From positions 124,001 through 188,000 of the forward strand of contig JAPDOI010001060.1 of assembly GCA_029168955.1 (NCBI GenBank): a DNA stretch of 64,000 nucleotides. The letters run 5' to 3'. Position numbers and translations under genes: made by a program. The first letter of the stretch is position 1. Each line of letters begins with the position of its first letter. Positions 1-10,864 of the stretch are shown piece by piece. Source of the stretch: Aplectana chamaeleonis. Taxonomy: Eukaryota > Nematoda > Chromadorea > Rhabditida > Cosmocercidae. A model generated the notes under the pieces. It searched no databases and was not told where the DNA came from. It saw only the letters and a list, made by a program, of their open reading frames with translations.

Positions 1-544
1 CACGAGAGAGTGTTAGAGAAAAACAGTGCGGACACTGCAACATGTTGCCCCGAAAACCCCGCCAGATATGAGACATAACCACGAAAACATCGGCAGTTAT
101 GAGTCATGCCGAAACCTCCGCCGATCAGCCAGATCCGATCAATTTGTTCGGGAAAGGGGCGTTTTAACCGGCCACCGACCCCCGCGATTGCCTGAGTATG
201 TCACAGCCTGATCTGAACAGTGAAAAAAATTGTATAAGGTTTTAGCGCGTACGCTGTCTTTGATAGCGGATTTTTTTTGAAATTCAGACTGTCTTCATAC
301 GCTAAGAACTTTTACCATTAGGAGCCGAGTCGAGATCCTCACTCGAATTTGCAGCCTCTAGGAGTTTGGAGTCCAGGAACAGTCACTTACTTTTTAAAAA
401 TCGAAAAACTGGAACTAGTGAAAAGGGCCTGCATAGGTTTTATAGTAAAGTGAATGCACATTCGCCACAAATCGGTATGTCGGTTTTGGTTCCACATTGT
501 CTGTGCACAATCTGCTGACGCAACATGGGTGCATGTAGCATATA
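1..544. other. no recognised feature
   Basis: I see only short open frames without family resemblance. A run of T and short A/T tracts occur, but no paired repeats, tRNA boxes or convincing exon. Confidence 0.4.
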
Positions 545-687
545 TCGTTGGTGTCTCGCAGAGAGATAGCCGCATTCAGCAGTTGGACGCGAAATCGTTC
601 GATCAATAGCCACTCTCCCTTCGTTTTCCGGCGCGCAAATTTTCCCGCCAAGCAGCGTCGCGGCGATCCCTCATCCAGTGATTGACT
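545..687. mobile_element. MITE family A, diverged copy
   Basis: The right two thirds match the palindromic MITE seen intact at 9154, 20570 and 31165, ending in CATCCAGTGATTGAC followed by TA. The left terminal repeat is much decayed, so the start is approximate. The left part resembles the copy at 6818 more than the palindromic copies, so these two form a variant subfamily. An open frame running antisense through it is a by-product of the repeat. Confidence 0.6.
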
Positions 688-1115
688 ATATGTCATGTGC
701 ATCCAGTTTGCGGCAGCATATCTGAGATCACCTATGTACCGGCGAGTAGCTGCAGATGCACTCCTGGCCTTCAAAATGCTGAGGGGGGAGCCCAGACACA
801 CTCGTTCGAGATTCTGGACTCTAAGGCCAGCTGCATTAAGAAGACCTTCTTTTAATATACATTTTTCCAGACCTAGATGCAAACGGGTATTACGACGCGA
901 AATTTTTTTTATCGTTACTGGAGTTAGCTAAAAAATTACCAACGGATCTCCTAAATACCAGAAACACATCAAGCTGCAAGAAAGGACTCTCGAAAACTGA
1001 TCTCATGCTTCTGATTAGGCTCAGCGATTCTTTCTGATCTTCTGTTTTACTCAGCCTGTTATATGTATTTATTATTTGTAATTCAATAGATGCTGCAGTT
1101 CAGGTCACTTCATCT

Positions 1116-1646
1116 TTGCCTGATGTATTCGAGTTTGCCCAAGATCACATTTTTTTAAAGGGCGGAATTCTGTTCTGTTCATCGTGTGAAAACAGAAAAT
1201 TTTCTTGGCTCCTTACCTATCATATAACAAAATGGCTACCTCCTTCATGCGAATTTATTCAGATATCTTCATCTTCGTTTGGGTACTATCGATCACCATC
1301 ATGGATTACCTGGCGTTACTTAATTGCAACTATGGATAGCTCAACTAATGACACACGTCAAGAAGGACTACAATTTATTATTCGCCTCTTGGGCCTGGGT
1401 CTAACGCCAGAGGTCCGTACTAGATCAAAGACGCACCTGAAATGGCGCGCCCCAGAATGGCTTCGGCTAGTTTGCGTTGCCCAGGCTGGCCGTGTCCTTT
1501 TCCATATATTCCATGATCACATCAATACACCACACAACAAATATTCAAAACGTTTCTTCGATGGGATCGCTAGTTGCCAAACTCATTTAGAATATATCAG
1601 TATTAATCCCCTGGTGAAGGCTGGTACACATTTGAGAAACGTTTGA
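1116..1646 (+). other. unassigned 176-codon open frame
   Basis: This is the longest open frame of the first 2 kb. I do not recognise the protein. It has no clear domain, signal peptide or repeat. It begins in a T-rich stretch and there is no obvious splice structure around it. It could be chance or an eroded element. Confidence 0.12.
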
Positions 1647-1885
1647 ACTTATTCAGGAAAAAGCAGAATTCATGGTGCCATTGCTCGTGTTGATAATAAT
1701 GCTGTTCCCTTTATTTATTTTTTATTCTTTTTTTTTCATTCTTTGAGCGTCAAAGGCGCTTCACTGTTTGTTTTCCCATCATCGACAAATATTAATATAT
1801 TATGAAATAACAAAATGAACCCACAACAGGCTCTCCTTTCAGTGTCGACTGTATATAAGATAATATAATAAAGCTAATAAGTTAA

Positions 1886-2653
1886 TAAAGCTCTTAATGA
1901 TGTAGCCAAATGGTCAATGAATGGAAATTGCCGCTTTCCAGCGAAAAGAATAAAAAGACGAAGCTTGGTAAGAGGCGAGTTAGTGGCTTCTATAATATCG
2001 ACGGTTTGCAGTTGAGCGAGGTTAGCGAGATTAAGGACCTCGGTTTTCTCATCAAGGACGATCTTAATTTCGATGATCACTGCCTCCAGGTCGCGTCCAC
2101 GGCTAATAGGATGATGCACAGCGCGTTTCGAGCACTATCAATTACTAATGCAAACGTGTTGACCGAGGTGTATGAAACGTACGTACGTCCACTTATGGAG
2201 TATGGTTCGGTAGTTTTTAATCCATACAAAAAAGAATCCATCGACGAGCTTGAGAAAGTCCAGAATACTTTTACACGTAGAGTTTTCTTCAGGACATCGT
2301 GGTTTCAGACGAACGGTAACGTGTGTCATGTCACCAGGAACGCTAAATTGGGCCTAACCACTCTAGAGCACAGGAGAAGAAGGTTCGATATGATAATGAT
2401 GTATAAGATCATTCATGGGAGTGCTGGTTTCAAGGCTAGCCGGCTGTTCAACCTTAGATCATCAACCACTAGGGGAGCACCAGTGAAACTGGGCCTCGTT
2501 GGGGTCAGGCAGAATGTACGACAGCACTTCTTTGTCAATAGGGCCGGATCTAAATTCAATAAACTACTTCGGTCAGGTTTGGTAGTGGGGAAACTCAGTG
2601 AATTCAAAAAGAAACTTGAGTGTTATCTGTTGTCCCTGGAGTTATGTTCGTAA
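1886..2653 (+). pseudogene. CR1-like LINE, C-terminal part of ORF2 reverse transcriptase
   Basis: This is the end of the ORF2 protein of a non-LTR retrotransposon, which would reverse transcribe element RNA at a nicked target. The catalytic palm is missing. What remains is the thumb and C-terminal region, with the family words IKDLGFLIKDDLNF, YETYVRPLMEYGS and LEKVQNTFTRR. From about 1910 the frame is open to the stop at 2653. The preceding bases encode matching residues in another frame, so there is a frameshift near 1905. The copy is 5' truncated, as LINE copies usually are. A second copy of the same general type lies on the other strand at 14.3-16.8 kb and has the same YKTYVRP and LEKVQNNFTRR block. 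Assignment to the CR1/Jockey group is from recalled family motifs. Confidence 0.85.
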
Positions 2654-2804
2654 AATCTCTTTTCTTCATGATGCCAGTGTATGCCTAATAGTCAGTTGAT
2701 CCATTTGCTTTATTATTGCTGTTCGACTGATTTTAGTGCTTTTAGTCTCTTAATTGCCGTTTGGGTATTTATTTCTGTTGTTGTCTCTGACACGGTTCTA
2801 CCGT

Positions 2805-2838
2805 GTAATAAATCAATCAGTCAATCAATCAATCAATA
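2805..2838 (+). repeat. LINE 3' tail of AATC/TCAA repeats
   Basis: Short tandem copies of TCAA close the LINE fragment about 150 bases after its stop codon. CR1-type LINEs end in short tandem repeats instead of poly(A), which supports both the family call and the 3' boundary. Confidence 0.7.
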
Positions 2839-4089
2839 ATACTTTTCATGATTTTTGGATATAAAGCTTTAAAAAATGGGTACAAAGAAATGGTGAAAGT
2901 TGAGCTGCTTGAATGCTTTTCCCCTGTTGGTGTGTCACACTATTTTGAAAAATGGGGGTATGATGTTCCCTCAAGGCCATAATTCATCCACCGCTCTAGG
3001 AGTATTTCTTCCGAGCTAAAGATGCATTAGGGTGGATTAGGCAACTTCCATTGTTCGCATTAGCCGGAACGTGGTGGACTCGTGGCTGGGGGTGGAGGTT
3101 CGTTTCAAACCTTCTTTCAGATCATTTGTAACCACTTCGCGTTCTTTAATGGAATATGCATGTCGCGTTTTTCTCGAGGGACCGCATTAAGCGAGTTCTT
3201 TAGGATTCATCATTAATGGCTATGGTTGAACGATGTTTTTCTCCTCCAAGCAACTACTATTCAGCAATCGATTTCGGGACCAAACTTCCGGGAGAAACGA
3301 TTCCATCACAACTTTTTGGATGGATTCCTGAGAATCAACATCACAGTCTGCCAACAGCTGCACGTTCGAAACGAGGGTACGTTTCAACTAAAAAGAGAAA
3401 GGTGGTGCCGTCGACGAGCTAAAAGTAGCACGACGTAGATATTGCACTTCTCGCTATTTGTGCATTGAAAAATCCATATCTCGAAATGTAACAACATCTA
3501 AGACAAATAATTGTGGTGTAATTATTGGGGGCACTTTTCACCATTAATTTCATTGACAAGTTGCCCGCAAATGAGGAAAGCCCTATTACCTTAGACAACA
3601 GTTAAGTCAGTAAAGAAGTCGACGTAATCGACAAAACAAGGTGGCGCATAGGGTCTCTGTATCAAATATAACATAGTGAATGAATCAAGCGCGATAATTG
3701 CGGCCAGCTGTGCGGCTTTGGCGGTATCGCCGGCCAACGCGGCTTCGATCGTGCGCGGCGATCTATCGTCGCAGCCTCGTCCATTCCATAGACTAAATCG
3801 AACAAGTGGACTTTACAAGCCTGCGCTTATGGTCACGATAGGTTGGCAGCCCGAAAAGCGTCTTGAAGTTCTTTAGCTAGTCGGAATAGCTGTTTTGAGT
3901 TGCTGATCTGGGTCAGGTCATTGCTGAAAGGATTGCAACCTTGTTATACGCTCAGTCTGGTTTTGGCAAAAATAATAGTAGGCAATAGAGAAACAGCTGT
4001 AACAAAAAGTTATTGCTCACAATTTTATTGCGTGATTAATTCACGTTCAAATCCTGTCTTGCGGCCTTGCTGTACTTTTCTTTTGTAAT
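2839..4089. other. mostly unrecognised; one dispersed repeat at 3710-3805
   Basis: No gene is recognised. Bases 3710-3805 match, imperfectly, the short element at 9506-9622 (shared words GATCTA, CGTC, AGCC and TCGTCCATTC), so this is a second copy of that dispersed family. The rest shows nothing supportable. Confidence 0.5.
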
Positions 4090-5110
4090 GCTTCAGCAGT
4101 TTTTCCCTTCTCCGCCATTTCATCGCGACACCGAATTTGAGGATGACCTCGACTTGGTATACACTTGCCCGTGCATTTAGAATGGTAAGCTTCAGATCAG
4201 AAATCCATTCTTATACACCTTCCGTACAAGGCTCACCCACAAGTTCTCCATCGGATTAGGATCGGGTGAACTTGCGAGCCAATCCAGAGCGGTGGCGTTG
4301 TGCGCCTCTAGCCATGCAGAAGTTGACTGCGACGCGCTGATCGACGCGTTGTCATGTTGAAAAACAAATCTAGTCGTCGACGTTTTCCGAGATATGGCAG
4401 TAGATGGTCACGTAGCACCTTCTAGTAGTTTAGAAGGTTCATCCTGCATGGAACTAAGATAAGTGCATCTCGTCCGTGACCAGAGAAAGCAGCCCAGACA
4501 ATCAGATTTCCGCCTCCCAATATTGCGCTTTGAGATTAACCATTTGTCTTTCCGCAAGTCAATCCAGTAGTGGGTGCCACCATCTGGGCCATCCTGATTC
4601 CATTTGTTTTATCGTCAAAAAATACGACCTAGGATACAGAAGTAGTAACTTTTCAAACTTCTTGACAAAGGCTGTGGCACCCTACCTCTTTCCATTTTGT
4701 AGCCATGGTGGTACGAGCAGAACGCATTCTCGCCGACTTGTGAAGCGGGGTTAGGTGGTGTGCACGTCTCATACCCTCACGGATGATGTGCAGGCAGCTG
4801 CGGAGAGACCAAAGTACTGTACATTTCGAGAGAAGATCCAGATTTCCTCGGATGTCGTTCGCGGACTACATACTGCTCGAGGCCTCACGAGCAATATGCA
4901 TCTCCTCGCGCCTCGGAAGCTTTCTCTGTCGTCCAGCGTCTTCATTCATCTTGCACTGCGTCGGATTTTTCAAGTATCTATTGATACAGATGTGCGATCT
5001 TCCGAGCTGCGGGGCAATTCTTCTGCTGCTGATACGTGCTTCGTCGACGACGTCCACCTGAGCTTGCTCGGCATCGGAAAGCTCACTCGGAATTTTCTTT
5101 GATTCCTCTC
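4090..5110 (-). pseudogene. Tc1-like DDE transposase, frameshifted
   Basis: This is a reverse-strand transposase of the Tc1/mariner superfamily, which would cut and paste its own element at TA. Reading down from about 5110 there is an N-terminal helix-turn-helix region (SSRRIAPQLGRS, then INRYLKNP). The catalytic core follows in other frames: FDDK, then NQDGPDG, the GGGNLIVWAAFSGHGR block near 4480, HDNAS near 4350, and the last catalytic Glu in PDPNPMENLW near 4250. The tail fades near 4100. The three acidic positions remain recognisable, but at least three frameshifts and several stops separate the pieces, so it cannot make protein. Length is close to the usual 340 residues. I could not find convincing terminal inverted repeats. 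Confidence 0.88.
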
Positions 5111-5401
5111 ATGGCTTCGGTCGAGAGGAGCTTCTTTCAAAGCCTCGTTTGTAGAGTTGTCGAGTCTCGTTGGTGCCTGTATCCGTTCACAGATCTATGG
5201 ATTCAACCAGTTGGAATAACACTCATTTAGAAAAAAAAAGGAATTTCATGGAAAACCAGGAGAACACAAAGCTGACTGTTCCTGAAGACTTCGCGACAGT
5301 CAATTCCTCCTACTCCGCTTTTTCGGTGGGCCTTCAGAGTCCTCAGCTTTCCACACTAGCAAGTGCTGCTTCAAGGGTTTCAGCGAACAGTGTGATCCCT
5401 C

Positions 5402-5552
5402 GGGATAGGGGCTCTCTACACACCGAAAGAGTTGTCTTGCCTTTCGCGACTCTAATTCCACTCGAAACCACTTCGCTTGAATTGAGTGGACGTTTCGAAC
5501 TGAAAAAAAAACAGGACAACTTCTCCCTTTGTGTGTAGAAAGCCCCTATCCC
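5402..5552. mobile_element. MITE family B with imperfect 9-bp duplication
   Basis: The ends are inverted copies of GGGATAGGGGCTCTCTACAC. The flanks TGATCCCTC and TGCTCCCTC differ at one base, so a 9-bp (or 8-bp) target duplication is likely, which suits hAT- or Mutator-like transposition. Other copies are at 6920 and 53365, with a fragment at 59455. It is non-coding. Confidence 0.75.
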
Positions 5553-6817
5553 TGCTCCCTCATCTATGTATGTAAACTTTGACAAACCAACTTCGGATTT
5601 AAAGCAATTTGGGTCCCACATCCAATATACGAAATAAATACATGTGGACCCAACACGGACTTTGGCCCGTAGTATACCCGATTCAGATAATGCCTGAAGA
5701 TTGCTTCCAAAGAATATGAAAACAATGACAAATGTTCTGGCTAATAACACACAGTACCTGAGTGAAGACACAATTATGCGGAAATTTTTAGCAATGAGTG
5801 TGTAGCAAATAATAGAAAAGTTTTCAAATTAGATTTTCCGGACCGGCTATGACCGCATCCAACTTGGTAGGGCATTTTTAGAAGGAGAAGACATGTACAG
5901 GCTCTAAAACGGAAAAATTCTTATAGTTCCTACGCGTGCTGGTGTGGAGCGGAGGTTAGAGACAGTGAAAGAACGGAGGGCAGACGGAGGCCCAGGCGTC
6001 GCGCGCACCGCTCGCGTGATGTGAATTACGGCGTTTTATAGAGGGTACATAGTTGGTTCTGATGAAAATGTAGGGAAAACAGAAGCTTCTCCTAAATTCA
6101 GTTAATTTCTTTCTGAGATCGGCAATAGTGAGCTCGCTGTGAGAGAATCTCGTTTCACCTCAGATACAGATTTGTACAGTTACTATGAACACACGGTAGG
6201 ACAACTTTAGAAAAATAATTCTTCCGAAGAAAGCTTGGTGTTGTTTTGAGGGATGAAGAAATGGGCATCGTTCCTGTTAAAGCGTTACGAAGTTGGACGG
6301 CAAGAATAAAGATGTTGTGCTCTAGTTTACCTTTCGGATTCCAACGCTCGGAAAAACTTAGTACGCAAGCTACGTTGTGAGGTTCTGAATACGATTATCA
6401 AGTAAGTTACAAGTTTTTCGAATGATTAGGGCTCGACACGGTACCGATACACTTAGCAAGCCGCATTTAGGATCTGGCTGGAACCTTGTCCAAATGGGTT
6501 TTTCAAAGTGTTGAACACAAATGTAATACCCTTTTTTGATTTTAAAGCACGTATAGTCGCCACGGATTGTACTGAAGCTTTGCACTCCTTGTTGTTGCAG
6601 ACTTGGTACGCATATGTTACAACATATTTTCGGAGCCGAATTCCTGTCCTCAATTGACTACGGCTGTTGCATTACGCGACAAGATGATAATCGTGCCGGG
6701 AGAAAGGTGAATCGTGCTGGGACCAAGTGGTCCCATCACAATTATCCTCCTATTGATTGATGCGATAACCGTGGTCCGCAAATGCGGACCGGAATTCGTT
6801 TCCGAGAACGACAGTGC
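5553..6817. other. no recognised feature
   Basis: I see no gene, paired repeat or tandem array. Short reverse-strand open frames near 6370-6650 show no domain. Confidence 0.4.
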
Positions 6818-7131
6818 GTGTATCGTCTCTATCTAGCAGATAGGAAACCGCGCTCAGCAATCGGGCGCGAAGTCATTCGATCAATAACCATCTTCCCTTC
6901 GTTTTCCCGAGCGTAATTTGGGTCAGGGGCTCTCTACACACCGAGGGAGGAGCTGTCCCGTTTTTGCAGTTTAAAACGCCACTCTACGCGAGCGAAGTGG
7001 TCCCAAGTGGAATTAGAGCCGCTTAGAGTGGGACAACCTCCCCCTCAGTGTGTAGAGAGCTCCTGTCCCCGCGATTTTTGCCGCCAAGCAACGTCGCGGC
7101 TTCCTTCCATCTAGAGAATGACGATACCGAG
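6818..7131. mobile_element. MITE family A split by a MITE B insertion
   Basis: Bases 6818-6919 and 7071-7131 are the two halves of a family A element, with the words TCGATCAATAACCATC and GCCAAGCAACGTCGCGG. The interruption is a complete family B element. Confidence 0.7.
6920..7070. mobile_element. MITE family B nested in family A
   Basis: Paired ends read CAGGGGCTCTCTACACACCGA-type on both sides. Imperfect flanks GCGTAATTT and GCGATTTTT fit a decayed 9-bp duplication. Its position inside another MITE gives the insertion order: A before B. Confidence 0.8.
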
Positions 7132-8184
7132 TTCGCGCCAACGCATAACAAGCTTTCCTTGTTTCCTTTAGTCAGTCTAAGGTGAACGCTCCTACAATTA
7201 GTAACAGAGAAGATTTCTGGCCACTCATACAGTTGAAATTAACAATTATTCGAATAAATTTGGAGTGACCGATAGTTTCAGTTTTATGAAAAGGTATAGG
7301 TCTGTTTTCTCATCAATTAAGGGGGCCATCCCCCTGAAGTAATTATTGGAAACAAGAACGGTTTGAATACATACTGATATTGTGGGAGGGGATTTTAATC
7401 ATTCGAAATATTCTAATATTCGGCGTGCCCTAGTATAATACCCACCAAACCGAGCCCGCGCAGAAATGAAAAAAAAACCGTGGAAAGCGATTTTTTCGGT
7501 CAGTCTCTTGTTCTAGACTATCTTTAACGTAGTAGACTTCATATCCCTTGGTCATCTGCGGGCGGCTGAGTCGCGCTCGACTGCAGCAGGCCGCGAGCGG
7601 CGAAGCCATTCATTTTTGGAAGAGCATTTTCTCACTAAAAATGCTACCATGAATGTCATCGAGGTGAAATTCTGTAATGAAATCATTCAAGACAGAGAAG
7701 AATTGAACAGATCGGTGTTTGGGCCTTCATCTGTCTTTGGCCGCGCAAACAGTCGCGCGACGCTTTCGACGCGCTCCGGCCTTCCAGGGGTCGTATTCAT
7801 CATTGAAATGCCATCATTGAAATGCCGGGTTTGGTTTTTCCCGGGACTTGTGATCACTTAGAATTCTGTAAAGTAGTTAACAAAACCTGTTAAACAAATT
7901 CTCCAGAGATTTCCACCGGGATATAGGTGAGAGGGTCCAGGAGGCACATGCTGACAAAATTTGAACCAAATCGGTTCAAAACGAACAAAGTTATATAGGC
8001 GAATCCTTATCAAAAGTTCTTGTTGTGCGCATGTTACTGCTTCGTGCTTCGTGCTTCGTGCTTCCTCGTGCGTTACGCACCCTTAGTAGTGGTCACTGCC
8101 AAAGGGCGCAGGCGATCAGTTGAACAGGCAGGTAAGTTGGTATGTGGATAGATAAGCAGGCTGGTGAGTAGGTAGACAATGAGT
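7132..8184. other. no gene; short CTTCGTG microsatellite at 8037-8072
   Basis: Apart from about four copies of a 7-bp CTTCGTG unit, I see nothing. The 81-codon frame at 7616-7861 has no recognisable domain. Confidence 0.4.
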
Positions 8185-8912
8185 ACTTACTGTTTAACAT
8201 TAACTACTTCACTTATTACTGCTTATCATATCATGTGATATTATCAGTTGGTAGATCAAATCGCTAAAACACGTTGTAGGCTGTACTTTTCGATGGGAAG
8301 GGACAAGGAAAGTGACTAACAAGTGTGTTACTTACTGTTTAACATTAACTACTTCACTTATTACTGCTTATCATATCAAGTGATATTATCAATTGGTAGA
8401 TCACATCGCTAAAACACGTTGTAGGCTGTACCTTTCGATGGGAAGGGACAAGGGAAGCGACTAACAACTTTATTAGTTTCTGTTTAACATTAATGCTTCA
8501 CTTATTACTGCTTATCATATCAAGTGATATTATAAGTTGGTAGATCAAATCGCTAAAACACGTTGTAGGCTGTACTTTTAGATGGGAAGGGACCAGGAAA
8601 GTGACTAACAAGTTTATTGCTTACTGTTTAACATTAACTGCTTCACTTATTACTGCTTATCATATGAAGTGATATTATCAGTTGGTAGATCAAATCGCTA
8701 AAACACGTTGTAGGCTGTACTTTTCGATGGGAAGGGACAAGGAAAGTGGCTAACAAGTTTATTGCTTACTGTTTCACATTAACTACTTCACTTATTACTG
8801 CTTATCATATCAAGTGATATTATCAGGTGGTACATCAAATCGCTAAAACACGTCGTGAACTGTACTTTTTTGTAGGGAAAGGACAGGGGAAGTGACTAAC
8901 AAGTTTGTTACT
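8185..8912. repeat. 145-bp tandem satellite, five copies
   Basis: The marker TGTTTAACATTAA recurs at 8191, 8336, 8481 and 8625, and as TGTTTCACATTAA at 8770, a spacing of 144-145 bases. Every unit also holds TTACTGCTTATCATAT followed by a short dyad (ATATCAAGTGATAT) and the word AAACACGTTGTAGGCTGTA. Units are roughly 95% alike, so the array is fairly young or homogenised. It runs directly into the TGACGTCA array on its right. Confidence 0.92.
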
Positions 8913-8914
8913 TT

Positions 8915-9105
8915 CTGATGACGTCATCAGAGTGCATGGGGCTTGTGATGACGTCATCAGGATGTCGTGTAAAGTACGTAGGGCTTCCGATAACGTTATC
9001 AGGACGTCGTGCCCAGGTTTGCCAAGTGCATAGGGCATCTGATGACGTATTCAGGATGTCGTGTTAAGTACACACGGCATCTTATGACGTCATCAGGACT
9101 TTGTA
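8915..9105. repeat. array of five TGACGTCA-type palindromes
   Basis: Five diverged units each centre on a 14-16 base palindrome: CTGATGACGTCATCAG at 8916, then close variants near 8947, 8988 (GATAACGTTATC), 9029 and 9081. They are followed by AGGAYGTCGTG-type spacers of 30-50 bases. Three cores contain TGACGTCA, the consensus for CRE/ATF bZIP factors. Whether this is regulatory or simply a decayed minisatellite cannot be told from sequence. Confidence 0.7.
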
Positions 9106-9153
9106 AAGTGAGTCGCGCGTCACTTATAGCGTGCGGAACAGGTCGATTACTTA

Positions 9154-9297
9154 TCGTCCATCATTGGATGAGGGATCGGCGCGACGCCGCTTGGCGGGAA
9201 AAATTGCGCGATCAATAGCCACTCTCCCTTCGTTTTCCCGCGCGCATTTTTTCCCCCCAAGCTGCGTCTGGCCGATCCCTCATCCAGTGATGGACGA
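9154..9297. mobile_element. MITE family A, full length
   Basis: This 144-bp near-palindrome has ends TCGTCCATCATTGGATGA and TCATCCAGTGATGGACGA flanked by TA on both sides. The TA duplication suits a Tc1/mariner-type source. It has no coding capacity. Confidence 0.85.
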
Positions 9298-9386
9298 TAC
9301 TGATTATCATATTAATCCGTCCTATTGGAAAAATATTGAAGATTTTTTTGAAGATATCACTTCGTAATATCAAGAAAAAGTGAACA

Positions 9387-10149
9387 ATTCTATCAAAAAG
9401 GGGTCTTCCAAGCGAAAGAGGTTTGGTTGGCGTCAGAAACGTTCCAACAAAAAGGGAACAATAGGCAAGTAGGATGAGGAGAGTCTATGGTTTCCGTTTT
9501 CATTTTAGTCTGACGCATGGACCAGGCGGCAGGCCGTGCGGGGTTGGCGGCCTCACTGGAGAATGGGGTTTCGATTAGCGCGGGGTGATCTACCGTCACA
9601 GCCCCGTCCATTCATCAGACTAGAATGATTGCGCGAACTCTACAAAAATTGAACAAAATTTCCTGAGACTGATTTTCTTGGCCGATACTTCTTAACAGCG
9701 AAAACAAGCCGTTGCGGTGTTCTACACGGTAGCACTTTGTGGTTCCAAATAGTTTCCGTTTATGCGAGTAACGATAAAAATGTATATTTATGTGCACCTA
9801 TTAGTTATCATTAGAAGAGAAAATGATTTCAACTTTACCTACACAGACGGCTAGCTCCAGCTGCTACGAGAAGCGAACTCAAAGTGCAGCATCAAATAAG
9901 AGTATTTTCTTATAATCTCGTCAACGAATAGAAGTCCATTTTTGGAAACCATTGAATTCTTGCTCGTGAAACGCCACAACGGTTTGTTTTTGCTGTTAAG
10001 CAGTATCGGCCAAGAAAATCAGTCTCAGAAAATATTGTTCAATTTTTGTAGACTCTCCTCATTCTACTTGCCTATTGTTCCCTTTTTGTTGGAGCGTTTC
10101 TGACGCCAACCAAACCTCTTTCGCTTGGAAGACCCCTTTTTGATAGAAT
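9387..10149. mobile_element. large fold-back element, left arm interrupted
   Basis: The left arm is 9387-9490 continued at 9636-9750, and the right arm is about 9930-10149 in inverse. Arms share long near-identical runs (for example AAGCGAAAGAGGTTTGG and its complement near 10110). The left arm carries about 145 extra bases, within which a small paired-end element is visible at 9506-9622. Unfolded, the arms would be about 210 bases each. It is non-coding. Confidence 0.8.
9506..9622. mobile_element. small paired-end element inside the fold-back arm
   Basis: The ends TAGTCTGACGCATGGA and TCCATTCATCAGACTA are inverted copies. The right part matches the dispersed repeat at 3710-3805. It lies in the part of the left arm that has no counterpart in the right arm, so it arrived after the fold-back formed. 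Confidence 0.5.
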
Positions 10150-10605
10150 CTTACTTTACATTTACCCTACCCGGAGCTGATTACTTACTCACCGCGAAAT
10201 GGCATTCACCATACACTTACTTACCCGGGTAAGATCCCGCGCAAAATGTGTTCAGTGTGCACCCACCGAAACACTGAACAGGCGTCGTCAAATGAAAATT
10301 CTTCCGCCGATTCCCTCTTTTTTTGATTCGAGGTGGCTAGAGAGAAGTGCATGTTTTTCGTGATTAATGAAAACTTCAAAGTACATTATAGGGGGCTCCT
10401 CATACATAGAAAATAGCATCATTTAACATTACTGACTATTCCATTTCTTCTAGCGAGATTTTTCCAGAGGCACTCGTCGGTTTTTTCTAATTGTTGTTCT
10501 TCTATATGATGGAATTTTTTCCTCTAAGAGTATTAGTTTGTAGCTAAAGCTGCCCACTACTCTTTTTTGTTTTTTTTCGGTTCAGTTTTTTTTTACCAAA
10601 TTTGA

Positions 10606-10864
10606 TATATACTCTCTTTATCTTGAATTGCACAAAACACGGTCCGCCAATAGTCCTCCAATTGGCCCGATAGTACCTTAGTGTACGTCCACGACGCGTT
10701 CTCGGCAGAGAGCAATCGATTCGTCAGTGCCGTCACTCGGCCACCCACCCTGCCACCCGGGTCTGCCGAGAACGCGTCGTGGACGTACACTACGGTACTA
10801 GCGGGCCAATTAGAGGACTATTGGCGGACCGCGTTTTGTGCAATTTGAGATACACAGAGTATAC
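10606..10864. repeat. near-perfect hairpin, arms about 100 bases
   Basis: The left arm 10606-10709 and right arm 10766-10864 are inverted copies. The inner 80 bases are almost identical, for example GTGTACGTCCACGACGCG and its complement. The loop is about 56 bases and GC-rich. Weaker inverted similarity continues outwards through the T-rich flanks, and TTACCCGGGTAAG-like words recur at 10140-10240 and 11200-11340, so this may be the core of a larger, roughly 1.2-kb element. Confidence 0.8.

Noticed and set aside
415..882. 155-codon reverse open frame
   Set aside because: It runs antisense through a family A MITE and shows no domain.
5343..5771. 142-codon reverse open frame
   Set aside because: A third of it is a family B MITE, and the rest is unassignable.
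8185..9105. CRISPR-like array
   Set aside because: Units are contiguous tandem repeats without unique spacers, and the sequence is eukaryotic.
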